Assembly: GCF_027409185.1 (NCBI RefSeq)
Contig: NC_084463.1
Location: 108,982,133 to 109,046,132 of the forward strand
Direction of reading: 5' to 3'
DNA: 64,000 nt
Source of the DNA: Cynocephalus volans
Lineage: Eukaryota > Chordata > Mammalia > Dermoptera > Cynocephalidae
In this document: in pieces, positions 45,561 through 61,728 of the stretch
Numbering within the stretch: position 1 is the stretch's first letter
How the letters are laid out: each line of letters begins with the position of its first letter
Program-made: the position numbers and the translations under genes
The notes under the pieces: model-generated
Database searches by the model: none
What the model saw: only the letters and a program-made list of their open reading frames with translations
What the model was told of the DNA's origin: nothing

Positions 45561-46467
45561 GCCAAGCCAGCCAACAGAAAAATCTTCAAACTATGTTCAA
45601 TAAGAAATGCAAACATCAGGTTTTAGGACATTATTTTTAAGTAGAATATAAAATACACACAACTGCTAAGCATTGCAGGAGTTGTCGACAGACTAGAGAG
45701 GAAGAAGGAATTTAATAAGCTTATGTTAATGTTAAGGTAAAAGTACGATTATTTCAAAATATCTAAATCATTATGTTAAGTTTACTATCTGGACATTTGC
45801 TACCAAGGAGATGAAGTTCCCAACCAGTAAATCAAAATCAACCAACAGATCACTCTACCAGGTCCCTTTCTGCAAGTTCCTGTCAGGATTCTTACTATGG
45901 AAGGGTATAGGCCAGTGATGCTGTCCCTCCCTGGTCTGGCTCAGGACATCCCCCTGTCACTCCCTCACCAAACCCTTCCAGTCTCTGGGCTTCAGAGAAT
46001 CGAAAAGTGGCAACTCCTCACAAGTTGGGGCTATCTTGTGGTGAACACAGCCCCCATCAGCAGGATGCTCAATTATTAAAGAAGAGCTAGAATATGTTCA
46101 TTAGACTTAACGACAAGAAGGAGAACAAACTCAGAAAAATTTTCACAAACGCAGAAACCATAAAGGGGAGGGGGTTGGATAATGTTGTCAGTATATCCAG
46201 ATAATAGACAACAATCTAGACATAGTCAAAATTTTACTAAATTCTATTCATCAAAAAGAATAAAACTGTATTCAGATCTAATAAGGTGAAATGATAAACC
46301 TATATACAGTTTTGGTTATCATGAAATTGAATACAATAACTGGACAATGTAATAATTATCTTTTTCTAGGTAATACATAAACCCATTCCAAATTCGATAG
46401 CCCGGTAAAGTACAAAATTATTAACTTTGATCCATGGCTAAATCTGGCATACCATCTGTTTTTGTGG
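45561..46467. other. Unassigned DNA
   Basis: A GC-richer island at 45,860-46,060 contains a 60-codon plus-strand frame (45,897-46,079) without recognisable domain. Possibly part of an unrecognised repeat. No further support. Confidence 0.35.
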
Positions 46468-46483
46468 AAAAAAAAAAAAAAAA
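46468..46483. repeat. Poly(A) run, 16 bases
   Basis: Sixteen A after TTTTTGTGG, just left of the hAT-like MITE. Could be the tail of a short unrecognised retroposed piece. Confidence 0.85.
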
Positions 46484-46499
46484 GATGTTTAGTTGGAAC

Positions 46500-46655
46500 A
46501 TGGATGTGTTCATTAGTTTGTTGTCTATGGCTATTTTCAGTTATAATATCAGAGTTGGGTAATTGTGACAGAGACTATGATGGCCCACAAAGCCTAAAAT
46601 ATTTACTATTTGTTTCCTTACAAAAAAAAGTTGCAGATCTCTTCTCTACATAATC
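46500..46655 (+). mobile_element. hAT-Charlie MITE fragment (MER20-like)
   Basis: 'TTGTCTATGGCTATTTTCAG', 'GTTGGGTAATTGTGACAGAGACTATGATGGCCCACAAAGCCTAAAATATTTACTATTTG' and 'TTACAAAAAAAAGTTGCAGA' match the small hAT element that reads TGTCTATGGCTGC ... GACAGAGACCGTATGGCCC ... CTAAAATATTTACTATCTGG ... AAAAAGTTTGC. The family name is recalled with moderate certainty. Sense is given relative to that reading. Confidence 0.75.
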
Positions 46656-46761
46656 ACTAATCTTAAAATAAACATGTAGACCACATTACTAAGTCATGAT
46701 AGCCTGTGAGACAGAAAGAACTTCACTTGCCATGAAATGCAAGTCCTCTGTTATAAACTAG

Positions 46762-46795
46762 CAAAAACAACAACAACAACAACAACAAAAAAAAC
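46762..46795. repeat. (CAA)n microsatellite
   Basis: About seven CAA units plus an A run. On the minus strand it gives a poly-leucine artefact at the end of the frame that overlaps the candidate exon. Confidence 0.95.
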
Positions 46796-46899
46796 CAGAG
46801 TTGTAAAACATGTTCCAAGTTATGAAGGGAAGATGGTATCTTACAGTTTGGAGAAATAAAACAAGTGCACATCCTACTTGTTTTACTGGTTCTTCGTAC

Positions 46900-47097
46900 C
46901 TGTTTTTCCTCCTTTTCATCTGAAGTATTTTTGACATCACAGACATTTCCCCTGGGTTCGTAAACTTTCAACTTTTCTTGAATGGACCAATTATTCTTCT
47001 CATTTGTCATGTTTTCCTCATCACTTTCTGGGTTATTTTTCCATTCTTTCATCATTTCTAATACATTGGTTGGTCTCACCGAAGAAAGTGTATTGCC
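46900..47097 (-). CDS. Candidate single coding exon, unknown protein
   Basis: On the minus strand a T-rich acceptor (TTTATTGTTAATATTAG) precedes 47,097 and a strong donor (AAACAG/GTACGA) follows 46,900. The 198 bases between are fully open and are exactly 66 codons, so both boundaries are phase 0. The peptide is highly charged: it begins GNTLSSVRPTNVLEMMKEWK, continues with NPESDEENMTNEKNNWSIQ, and ends NTSDEKEEKQ. It looks like an acidic/basic linker or coiled-coil-type region, not transposon debris. The open frame extends past the donor only into a CAA microsatellite read as poly-leucine. I do not recognise the protein, and no neighbouring exon was found, because the next stretches on both sides are AT-rich or repeats. 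It may be an internal exon of a gene with long introns, a decayed exon, or chance in AT-rich DNA. Confidence 0.3.
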
Positions 47098-48039
47098 CTA
47101 ATATTAACAATAAATTTTTAGTGTTATAAATAGCTTAGGTAATTGAAAAGACTCTTACATATTTTAGTAATATATTCTCCCAAATTCAATAATATTTACA
47201 TGGAAAAAACTTCTGATGCCCATTGGAGCACACTTCTTGTACTGACATAGCTCACACCTCTTGCATAATATCACTTACAAATATGTGAAAGCTTAGAGGG
47301 AAAATAGTCAGACTTGAAAGAACAATGTGTCGTGATTGTTCAAAGGACACTGCAGAGGCAATTTCCTGGAACCCAAAGACTCCTTATAGCACGATTCTTT
47401 GAAAACTGATAGGGAGGCTGAAAGAATGAAAGAAGTTGCCCAAAGACTAGAGGGTCCGATGCTATGGGTAAGTCTATATAACATCAAAATATCTAGGTAA
47501 AAAAATCTAAATTCAGTCTATTATTTAAGCACTGTGTCTAAGAATATAGATATTTGATTTGAAAGCCTTTGTCTGTATGGAAGATTAGATATAATGTGGT
47601 CATTTGATTATAACTGTCTCAGTGCACTGTTCTTATCCTAGATATGACTATACCACACCAAAATTGACCATTTGATATTAACTATATTTTCCAAATATAA
47701 TAGCCCATTTGACATGCCAAGAAATACATGACTGCAGGCTCAAATAGCTCCAGCTTGACTAGGAACACCTTAGATATTTCTTCTCCTAACTCCGACTGTT
47801 AGAGAAAACTTCGACAAGAAGTTTGGATCACATTTAGATTAAAAATGAGAAGTTTAGGTGTGGGCACAGTTATGGAGTGATTCCAGATTTGTCTGGTATG
47901 TGGGTAGATTGACATTTTAAGCACTGTGACACAGAAAACTATAGGACTGGACACTTTTTCAGGGCAATTATCTGAATACACTGTTGAAGATTTGTTGAGT
48001 TTAATAAAATGGTACTTCAAAACACTCATGGAAAGATCT
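47098..48039. other. AT-rich unassigned DNA
   Basis: No repeat is recognised. A minus-strand frame at 47,799-48,029 (76 codons) has no domain. This is the left flank of the U6/L1 insertion site. Confidence 0.4.
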
Positions 48040-48051
48040 GTATTATCTTTT
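48040..48051. repeat. Target-site duplication, L1 3' side
   Basis: GTATTATCTTTT on the plus strand, identical to 52,837-52,848. On the minus strand it reads AAAAGATAATAC directly after the eroded A-rich L1 tail. Confidence 0.9.
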
Positions 48052-52727
<4,676 letters not shown>

Positions 52728-52834
52728 AAAAATATGGAAGACTTGACGATTTTGAATGTCATCCTTGGACAGGACCCATGGTAATCTTCTCTGTGTCATT
52801 CCAATTTTAGTATATGTGCTGTCAAAGTGAGCAC
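52728..52834 (-). pseudogene. RNU6: U6 snRNA copy (full length) at the 5' end of the L1
   Basis: The minus strand from 52,834 to 52,728 is a 107-base U6 spliceosomal RNA copy. It opens GTGCTCACTTTGACAGCAC, keeps 'ATATACTAAAATTGGAA' and 'ACAGAGAAGATTA' (the ACAGAGA box that pairs with the 5' splice site), 'CAAGGATGACA', and ends CTTCCATATTTTT, which is the U6 3' terminus. About 20 substitutions put it well away from a functional gene, and there is no U6-type promoter (PSE/TATA) upstream: the preceding bases are TSD and AT-rich DNA. Its 3' U-run abuts L1 ORF1 sequence with no gap. In normal cells U6 is the catalytic core of the spliceosome; this is a retrocopy carried in by L1. Confidence 0.93.
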
Positions 52835-52836
52835 TC

Positions 52837-52848
52837 GTATTATCTTTT
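52837..52848. repeat. Target-site duplication, U6 side
   Basis: GTATTATCTTTT, identical to 48,040-48,051. On the minus strand the junction reads AATT/AAAAGATAATAC, the TT/AAAA context cut by L1 endonuclease. Two extra bases (52,835-52,836) lie between it and the first U6 base. Confidence 0.9.
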
Positions 52849-53677
52849 AATTCTATTTTTCCACAAACTTTTTGAAGTACATTCATATTTGTGGTTAAAG
52901 ACATAGGCAAACATTAGTAAGAAATGGTAATAACCAAATGAGAACCATTATGCAACTAATTCTCTGTGGTTCCTCTATTTCACCCTATTTTAAGAAAGTC
53001 AATATTCTTACTACTTTCATAGCATCCTAGTACACCTTACACTGGTTGTTCTCATTCATCCTTTACCTGCTTACTCCTAGAATGCATTTATCATTCCTTT
53101 CTGCCAATCCACAGTATACATTTCCTTCAAGGTTCAATTTAAGAATCATCTCTGTCAGGTACCCCAGAACTCCCAAAGTCAACTTAAACTCAAGTGAAGC
53201 ACAGACAGAGGCTCAAAGACAGCACCAAAAGAGAGTTGAATTCATCTGGAACGGTAGACAGAACTCTCAACTGAATGAGTTCTGATCTCCAAGACTGTGC
53301 CTGATCCCTATGATCCAACTACTGTTTATTAAAATGTGGCTTCATCCCAACCACTGACCCTTATTTATATAAAATCATAGTGTCCAGGCTCCTAAATGCA
53401 AGGACACACAACTGTGACTCAACTTGATTCTTTCACTAGTAGAGAAAGACAATATGACATATCTATGTATGTAATTCCAGTCCTCAGTTGCTGTTCCCTG
53501 ATAAAACTCTCCCTAGGGTAACGTAGTCACCAATGCTGCTCATCCAACATTTTTTCCTTATAGGCACATAGTAGAATTTCACTTCTATCCCCTTTGGGAC
53601 ATGACCATGTGACTTACTTTGGCCAATGAAATGTGATTGGAAATGGTATGTATCACTTCTATGTGGAGAAAGTAGAT
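52849..53677. other. Unassigned DNA between two head-to-head L1s
   Basis: Includes a weak L2-like segment at about 53,040-53,175 (CTCCTAGAATGC...CTTCAAGGTTCAA) and at 53,590-53,660 an old repeat-like 'TGACTTACTTTGGCCAATGAAATGTG' motif that I recognise as dispersed but cannot name. No gene. Confidence 0.4.
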
Positions 53678-54014
53678 GGAGAGGCAAGATGATGGACTAG
53701 ATGTGCCAAGGGCATGTTCCTCCTGCAGAAGACTGGAACAAGCCCACTGCCACCATGACTGCTGTTGCTGGCACCATTGTCCAGTCCCAGAGATGCTGCC
53801 TATCTCCCTATCTCATCCACTGCTGCCACCTGCAGTGCAGATCCCACCATAACCACAGCTGCAGCTGCAGCCACCCATGCTGCATAGCTCCCACAGTAGA
53901 CCACACAACTACATTGACACAGGGAGGGTTACAAGCGAAGATGCTGGAAAGAGGTAAGAAAGTGCAGCCTTGTGACCCAGTGGCCCAAACTACAGGGGGA
54001 ATTACACTGCTCCT

Positions 54015-54644
54015 GTGGTCCTACATCTGGACATGGGAACTACATGCATAGCCCATGCAACTACCTTGACCCAGGAAGGAAAATGTGTGGAGCCACTGGT
54101 GAGTGCAGAAACCAAGGATAGTCAAATAGAATATGGAAGAAAATTCCCAGCCACCACCAACCCATCCCCCAACAGGGGGAAGCAAGGACCAAGGAGGATC
54201 CCCTGCCTGCAGAAAAGAGGAAAGAGAACCCAGCCAGGGTCATGCATTCAAGCTGAGGAGCCTCAGTATATCCCAGTGCATCTATCAGGGTCACAGGATA
54301 CTAGCCAGGGTGCCTATAAGTCCACCCAGGGTCATCCACCTCAGCCAAGGAGTGACAGAACACTGAGGCACTTTTCTCAAGAAGTCAAAATCTCACTCAC
54401 ATCCTTGACAACCCAACATAGTGTCACTCACTTCAGCAAGGAACCACAAGGCACCGCAGTGCCTTGGTCACCAAAGCGCTCAGACACCACTCTGACACTG
54501 AATATGGCAAAAATACTGCATGTACCTTGGACCAAAATTAAAACACCCTACCCAACAGTCAATATAAAACACATTTACAGGAGGGAGTCTCTCTCCTCAA
54601 AGCCACTCCAGAATAAAATAAGAAGCAACTACACTACCAGATAA
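54015..54644 (+). other. 209-codon open frame in the L1 5' region
   Basis: The longest open frame of the window. It lies in the 5' UTR/pre-ORF1 part of the sense L1 and ends just before the coiled-coil part of ORF1. The peptide is rich in Ser, Thr, Pro and Gln (for example TTNPSPNRGKQGPRRIPC) and has no recognised domain. It could be the degraded N-terminal extension of ORF1 or a chance frame in a GC-richer 5' UTR. Confidence 0.35.
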
Positions 54645-57392
54645 CCAGATATCAATGTAGGGAAACCAGAAATATGAAAAAAAAAATACAGGGAAATATG
54701 ACACCAGGAAAGGAAATACAACAATTCTCAAATACCAGACCCTATGGAGCAGGAAATGTTTGAAATGAATGAAAAGGAATTCCAAGCAACAATCCTTAGG
54801 AAACTCAATGAAATATAAGAAGACTCTGTTAGACAACACAATGAAATGAGAAAATGTATCAAGGATATGAAGGAGGAATTTATAGAGATTGATACCTTAT
54901 AAAAGAATGTAGAAGAACTCCTGAAACTGAAGGATTCATTCAACAAAATAAAAAATATAACTGAGAGCTTAAGCAGAAGGCTAAAGGAAGCAGAAGAAAG
55001 AATTTCTGATCTTAAAGACAGTCTTTTTGAAATAATCCAGGCAGACAAAAAAGAAAGAAAGAGTAATTTTAAAAATGAAAATATCTGTGAAAGCTATCAG
55101 ACAAAATTAAGCACACAAACATCTGAATCATGGCTGTTCTGTAAGGGGAGGAGAAAGGAAAAGGCATTGAATATCTCTACAATGAAATAATAGCAGGAAA
55201 CTTCCCAGTATTGGGAGATATATGAACTTTCAGATCCAAGAGGCTTAAATATCCCCAAACAGATTCAATCCACAAAGGTCCTCTTTGAGACGCATTATAG
55301 TTAAACTGGCAAAAGTCAAAGACAAAGAGTAAATCCTAACAACAGCAAGAAGAAAGTATCAAGTCACCTATAAGGGAGTCCCCATCAGACTAACAGCAGA
55401 CTTCTCAACAGAAACTCTACAGGCCAGAAGAGAATAGGATGATATATTCAAAATACTAAAAGAAAAAAACTGCCAGCCAAAAATACTATACCCAGCAACG
55501 CTATCCTTCAGAAAAGGAGGAGAAACAGTGTTTTTCCCAGACAAACAAAAACTTTGGGAGTTCACCACCATATGACAGCCCTACAAGAAATCCTCAAGGG
55601 AGACCTGCATCTAGAATCCAAAAAATGATAATCACCACCATATATTACTAGAAAGAATAAAACTCACTGGCAGAATAAAAATGTAATCAAGAAAGAGAAG
55701 GAAACATATCTTACCACCTCAAAAAACTAACAAACACTGAAGACAAACAATAAAAGGGAAAGAAAGGGAAAGATATTTGAAACAACCAAATGAAAATCAA
55801 TACAATATCAGGAGTAAGACATTACCTTTCAATAACAACTCTAAATATAAATGGATTGAATTCTCCACTCAGAAGACATAGATAGACTGGTTGATTAGAT
55901 TAAAAAACTAGACCCAACTATATGCTGCCTACAAGAAACTCACCTCACCTGCAAACACCTACATAGACAAATATTGAAGGGATGAAAAAAGATATACTAT
56001 GCAAATGGAATCCAAAATCGAACATAAGTTGTTATTATTATGTAGGATAAAATAAACATTAAACCAAAAGCCATAAAAAAGACAAAGAAGGTCATCATAT
56101 GATGATAAAGGGATCTAAGAAGACATAACAACTATAAATATATATGCACCCAACAGAAGAACATCCAGATATATAAAGCACACACAGTATTAGACCTAAA
56201 AAGAGAGATAGACTCTAACACAATAATAGCTAGGGGCCTCAACACCCTTTCTCAACATTGAACATATTATCTAGGCAAGAAATCAACAGAGAAACACAGA
56301 CCTACACTTTAAATCAATTGGATTTGGCAGACACCTATAGAATATTTCACCCATAACTACAGAATATACTTTCTTCTCATCAGTGCATGTAACATTCTCT
56401 AGGATGGACTACATGTTAGGCCACAAATCAAGTCTCAACTAATTTTAAAAATTGAAATCACATCAAGTATATTTTTAGACCACAATGGGTTAAAACTAGA
56501 TATCAACAACAAGTGAGACTTTGGAAACTATACAAATACTTGGAAATTAAAAAACATGCTTCTGAATGACCTATGGGTCAAAGAAGAAATTAAATACAAA
56601 AAATTTCATGAAAGAAACTAATGAAAACAAAGACACGTCACCCCAAAACTTGTGGGATACTGCAGGAGCAGTATTAAGAGGGATGTTAATTGTAACAAAT
56701 TCTTATTCCAAAAGAATAGAAAGATTTCAAATAAAAACCTATCATTACACCTCAAAGAACTAAAAAACAAGAACAATCAAATCCAAAAATGAGTAGACAG
56801 GTATAATTAAGATCAGAGCAGAACCAAATGAAATAGAGACCAAAAAAGTGATATGAAAGGTAAACAAAACAAAATAACCAAAACATTGGTTATTTCAGAA
56901 GACAAACAAAATAGACAAATCATTTGCTAGACTAAGAAAAAAGACCCAAATAACAAAAAATCAGAAATGAAAAAGGAGACATTTCAATCAATACCACAGA
57001 AATACAAAGAATCATCAGAGACTATTACAAATTGCCATATGTCAACAAATTTGAAAACTTGTAGGAAATGGATAAATTTCTGGACCTTTACAAACTACCA
57101 AGACTGGACCAAGAAGAAATAAAAAACATGAACAGACCAATAACAAGCAACCAGATGTAATCAGTAATCAGCAGTCTCCCAACAAAGAAAAGCCCAGGCT
57201 TTGCCAGATGGCTTTACTGCTTAGTTCTACCAAATCTTTAAAGAGGAATTAATAACCAATTCTTTTCATACTATTCCAAAAATTTGAAACAGAGACCATT
57301 CTCCTATACTCATTCTGTGAAGCCAGCATCACCCTGACACCAAAACCAGACAAAGATAAAACAACAAAAAAGAAAACTACAGACCAATATCC

Positions 57393-57650
57393 TTGATGAA
57401 CATAGATGCAAACATCCTCAACAAAATAATAGCAAACAGAATACAGCAGCACATCAAAAAGATTATATACCATGATGAAGTGAGATTCATCCCAGGGATG
57501 CAAGGATGGCTCAACATACACAAATCAATAAATGTGATACATCACATCAACAAAATCAAGGACATAAACCATATGATTATCTCAATAGATACAGAAAAAG
57601 CATTTGACAAAATTCAACATTCCTTCATGATAAAACTCTCAAAAAATTAG
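57393..57650 (+). pseudogene. L1 ORF2 reverse-transcriptase remnant
   Basis: An 85-codon piece of the reverse transcriptase: [19 protein letters not shown], then '[21 protein letters not shown]' and '[16 protein letters not shown]', which are conserved L1 RT blocks 1-3. The catalytic FADD motif follows at about 57,850 in another open segment. Broken by frameshifts and stops; inactive. Confidence 0.9.
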
Positions 57651-58425
57651 ATGTAGAAGGAAAGTATCTCAACAGAATAAAGGCCTTATATGATAAAACC
57701 ACTGCCAATATCATCCTGAATGGGGAAAAGCTGAAAGCTTTTCCTTTAAGATCAGGAACAAGACAAAGATATCCACTTTTACCCCTCCTATTTAATATGG
57801 TATTGGAAGTACTAGCCAGAGCAATAAGGCAATGAAGTTAAATTGTCCCTGTTTGCAGATGACATGATCTTATATATAGAAAACCTGAAGACTCTACAAA
57901 AAAACTCTTAGAGCTGATAAAGGAATTCAGTAAAGTTAGAAAATACAAAATCAATATACAAAAGTAAATGTTTTCATACTCCAACAATGAACTAGCCAAA
58001 AAAGAAATCAAGAAAGCAAGCCCATTTACATAGCTCCCCCCCCCAAATATTTAAGAACCAATTTAACCAAGGAGGCAAAAGTTCTCTACAACAAGAACTA
58101 CAAATCACTGCTGAAATAAATTAAAGAGGACACAAAAATGATGGACATTCTATGCTCAAGGGTTGGAAGAATTAATGCTGTGAAAATGTCCATACTACCC
58201 AAAGCGATCTACAGATTCAATGCAATCCCCATCAAAATACCAATGATATTCTTTACAGAAATAGAAAAAACAATTCTAACAATCATATGGAACAAAAGAC
58301 CCCCAATAGCTAAAGCAATACTGAGCAAAAAAAAAAAAAAATGAAGCCAGAGGCATTACACTACCTGATTTCAAATAATACTACAAAGCTATAGTAACCA
58401 AAACACCATGGTATTGGCATAAAAA

Positions 58426-58639
58426 AATAATTTTGGCAATTTATTTCATTATATGATTTTAAATATCTTTCATTGGACCTCAGGTGCAGAGGAATTGAAT
58501 TATTATCTTTGCCCTTAATGACATATTCTTATCATCAATCTAGGCAAAGATTTTTTATTCATTCAGTCATTCAGTTGTAAATTAATAAATGCCTGTGAAA
58601 TAACTATACAACAAGAAAACTAGAAAACAGACAATAACA
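58426..58639. other. AT-rich junction DNA
   Basis: Short unassigned sequence between the truncated sense L1 and the old antisense L1. It marks where the missing 3' part of the sense L1 was lost. Confidence 0.4.
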
Positions 58640-58872
58640 TGTATTCATTTACCTGGTTTTCCTCCATCCTGTCTTCCTGCCTTTTACTACCTGAGATAAC
58701 TATTATCCAGAATCTTGTGATTTCCATTCCTTTGCTTTCCTTTTTATATCTTTATCACATCTATGTATATTAAAAAAGGATTTTTTGGTTTGTTTTAGTT
58801 ATTTTAACTTGATAACAAGGGTATCATGACTTGAGACATTTTTTTTCTCTTTCAAAATTATATTGCTGAGGA
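58640..58872 (-). mobile_element. Old L1M, antisense, left part (split)
   Basis: 'CTATTATCCAGAATCTTGTGATTTCCATTCCTTTGC' and 'TATCATGACTTGAGACATTTTTTTTCTC' are inverted words of an old L1 3' region (…CTGAATTTTGTG…CATTCCCTTGC…). Text breaks at about 58,872 and is taken up at about 60,183 by the next expected block ('CGCTGCTGTATAATATTTTACTG'). Confidence 0.65.
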
Positions 58873-60182
58873 CACCAGATAATCTTGTGGGAAAAAATGA
58901 ACCTTGACTCCTACATTACACCACATATAAAAATTAATTAATGATAAAATAAAGACCTAAATGTGAGGGCTAAAAATATAAAAGTTTCAGGACGGAAACA
59001 TAGGAGATTGTTCATTACCCTGGGGTAGGCGAAGAATTACTGGGCAGGATACAAACAGCATTAACCACAACAGAAAATATGATAAATTGAATTTCATCAA
59101 AGTTAAAAATTGTTCATCAAAAGACATTAGTAAGAAACAGAAAAGGCAGGCAACAGACTGGGGAAAAAGTTTCATACACATATACATATATGTATTTGTG
59201 TGTGTATATTTATAGATATTATATGTTTATATAAATGGCATCTATATTACATTAAATATGACATATATGTGACAAAAGACTCATATCAAGAATATATAAA
59301 GAATTTCTACAAATCAGTAAGGAAAATATATAAAACCATATAAAAAAATAGGGAAAAGACTTGAAATAGACATTTCACTAAAAGAAGATATCCAAAAGGC
59401 CAATAAAGATAAGTAAAGGAAAGGTGACCAACCTCATTTGTCATTTAGGAAATGCAAATTAAAACCACGATCAGCCACCATTACATATCTTCCAGAGTAT
59501 CCAAATTTAAAATACTGGCAATAATAAACACTGGAGAGGATTGGAAGCAAAACTAGAACTCTCACACATTGCTGGTGAATTGTACAATCACTTTGGAAAA
59601 CTTTTTGGCAATGTCTAGTAAAGCTAAACATAGGTTTATGGTATCACCCAGCAATTTCACTCCTCGATATATACATACTCAAGGGAAATGAGTGCATATG
59701 TCCTCAAGAGAATTTGTACAAGAATGTTCATAGCCATTTTCTTTACCCTAGTCACAAACTGAAAACACACAAATGTCTAACACGGAGAATTGATAAATGA
59801 ATTGTGCTATATTCATACAATGAAATACTACACAACATTTAAAAACTACTCTTCCCACAACAACCTGAATCTCATAGACATAATATTAAGTGAAAAAGCT
59901 ACTCAAGAGCAATTACCGTAGATTCCATTTATTTAAAGTTCCTCAATAGATAAAACTGATCTATGGTGAAAGAAATAAGAATAGTAGTTAACTCCAAGAG
60001 AAGGGTTAAGAAGAGTTACTGACAAGAAAGGAGAACAAAGAAACTTTCCAAGAGGATAGAAATGTTCTGTACACGTTTTTGGGTGATGGTTACACAAACA
60101 TATTCCTATATAAAAATTCATCAGTCTATACACTTAAAATCTGTGTATTTTACAGTAAATAAATTATATCTTCATAGAACTA
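58873..60182 (+). mobile_element. L1M 3' part, sense, inserted in the old antisense L1
   Basis: Plus-strand tail of ORF2: 'CATAAAAATTAATTAATGATAAAATAAAGACCTAAATG' (residues like TPHIKIN...KDLNV), 'GAATTTCATCAAAGTTAAAAATTG', 'GGCAACAGACTGGGGAAAAAG', then the 3' UTR 'GGGTGATGGTTACACAAACATATTCC' and 'CACTTAAAATCTGTGTATTTTACAG', ending near 60,180. Decayed, no clear target duplication. Confidence 0.8.
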
Positions 60183-60742
60183 TGATTAATTTAAAAACAT
60201 TTCATAGTCTCATAGATATTATTACACATAATCATTTTCGCTGCTGTATAATATTTTACTGTTAGACTACACCACAATTTATTCTAAAATAAAAGGGCAT
60301 TTGGGTTGATTCTGGGTTTTTGCTCCTTTATTTTATCTGTCTTCTGATATATGTGCACATATATCCTTTTGAGTACACATATTCTTAAGCGTGAAATTCC
60401 TTGGTTGTACAGTATGAGAATAGTTTACAAGATAATGCTAGACCCTTTTCCCACAGTAGTTGTACCAATTAATACACTCACCAGCAATGACTAAGAGATA
60501 CTTTTTATTCACATCTTTTTCAGCACCTGGTATTGTTGGACTTCTTAATTTTTGGTTTATCTCACTGAAGTCTTGATTTGTATTTCTCTGATCACTAATG
60601 AGATTGAACATCTTGTCACATCTTCATTAGCCAAATGTGTGTTGTCTTTTGTGAAATGTCTGTTCCTGTCTTTTCCCATTTTGTTCTAGGTTGTATTTGT
60701 CCTTTATGTATTGATTTGTAAGAATTATCTAAATTGCATGAT
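60183..60742 (-). mobile_element. Old L1M, antisense, second part
   Basis: 'GCTGTATAATATTTTACTGTTAG', 'GGGCATTTGGGTTGATTCTGGG', 'GTGAAATTCCTTGGTTGTACAG', 'CACCAGCAATGAC', 'TTTGTATTTCTCTGATCACTAATGAGATTGAACATC', 'TTGATTTGTAAGAATTATCTAAATTG' are antisense ORF2-tail words. Interrupted by an LTR at 60,743. Confidence 0.8.
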
Positions 60743-61175
60743 TGCTATGGGTCAAATGTGTCCCTCCAAAGGTTCATGTATTGGAAACTTAATCCCCACT
60801 ATTACAGTGTTAAGAGGATGGGAAATCCTATTATAGTAACTGAAAGGTGGTGCCTTACAGAGATGATTAGATTGTGAAGACCGCCCTAGTGAATGGATTA
60901 ACCCATTCTTGGAGTAATGGGCTAATGTTTTAATGGGTAGTCATGAGTGTTGTTCTGGTGGCTTTATAAGGAGAGTGAGTGAACAGGTTAACTCTCTTGC
61001 TCAGCCCATTCCCACCATATGATCCCCTGTGTCGCTGAAGAAGGAGGCCCTCACCAGATGTGTTCCCTGAACTTTGGATTTCCCAGCCTCTGAACTGTAA
61101 GAAACAAATTCCATGTCTTTATAAATTGACCAGTTTCAGGTATTCTGTCATAAGCAATAGAAACAGACTGATACA
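60743..61175 (+). mobile_element. MLT1-type solo LTR with perfect 5-bp target duplication
   Basis: Starts TGCTATGGGTCAAATGTGTCC and ends 'GACTGATACA'. ATGAT flanks both ends (60,738-60,742 and 61,176-61,180). Internal order matches the LTRs at 24,003 and 32,938. The host L1 reads on immediately at 'ATTAATCCTTTGTTGGTTAT'. Confidence 0.92.
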
Positions 61176-61728
61176 ATGATATTAATCCTTTGTTGGTTAT
61201 TTGTGTTACAAAAGCTTTCTCCAAGTTTATAACTTACGATCTTTCCCTAAGGTGTTTTGTGAACAGAAGTTCTTTAAGATTAATTTAGTCAAGTTAATCC
61301 ATCATCTCTTTTATGTTAGTACCTTTGTTACCTTGCTTATGAAATACTTTCCTACACATTCCAAGGTCCAAAAGACATTCATCGATATTTTCCACTAAGT
61401 GTTTCAAAACTTTGGTTTTTAACATAAGTCCCTAATTCCTTTGGAGTCGATTTTTGTCTGTGGTGTAAGACAGAAATCCAATTTCATTTTTTCCGTATGG
61501 ATAACCAATTATTCCAGGTCCGTTTATTGAATAGTTGCTTTTTTCCCCACTGATCTTCTGTTCAACTGGTCATAGAGTTCCAGATACATATGGATGTTTC
61601 TGTACCCTCCATCTTATTCCATTGGTCAATTTGTTTATCACTGCATCATTACCACACTGTACTAATTAACATAGCTTCTTAAGTCTTAATATCTGGTACA
61701 GCAAGACATTCAGAAATGTCTTATCAAT

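Larger units (their letters stand above)
53678..58425 (+). mobile_element. L1, sense, with 5' end but lacking the 3' end
   Basis: Begins 'GAGAGGCAAGATGATGGACTAG', the G-rich 'GCAAGATGG' opening of many mammalian L1 5' UTRs. 5' UTR runs to about 54,640, ORF1 remnant about 54,640-55,620 (coiled-coil heptads near 54,800-55,050, then 'KNCQPKILY'-like and 'DKQKLWEFTT'-like ends), and ORF2 from about 55,820: endonuclease to 56.6 kb, reverse transcriptase with '[11 protein letters not shown]' at about 57,850-57,885. Text stops at about 58,425 after 'AAACACCATGGTATTGGCAT', roughly 1.2 kb before ORF2 should end, with no 3' UTR or poly-A. Multiple stops and frameshifts throughout. Confidence 0.9.

Noticed and set aside
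46758..46800. Poly-leucine 'signal peptide' at the end of the minus-strand frame
   Set aside because: It is the (CAA)n microsatellite read backwards, beyond the likely splice donor at 46,900.
52728..52834. Functional U6 gene
   Set aside because: Too many substitutions, no proximal sequence element or TATA box upstream, and it lies inside a shared L1 target duplication.
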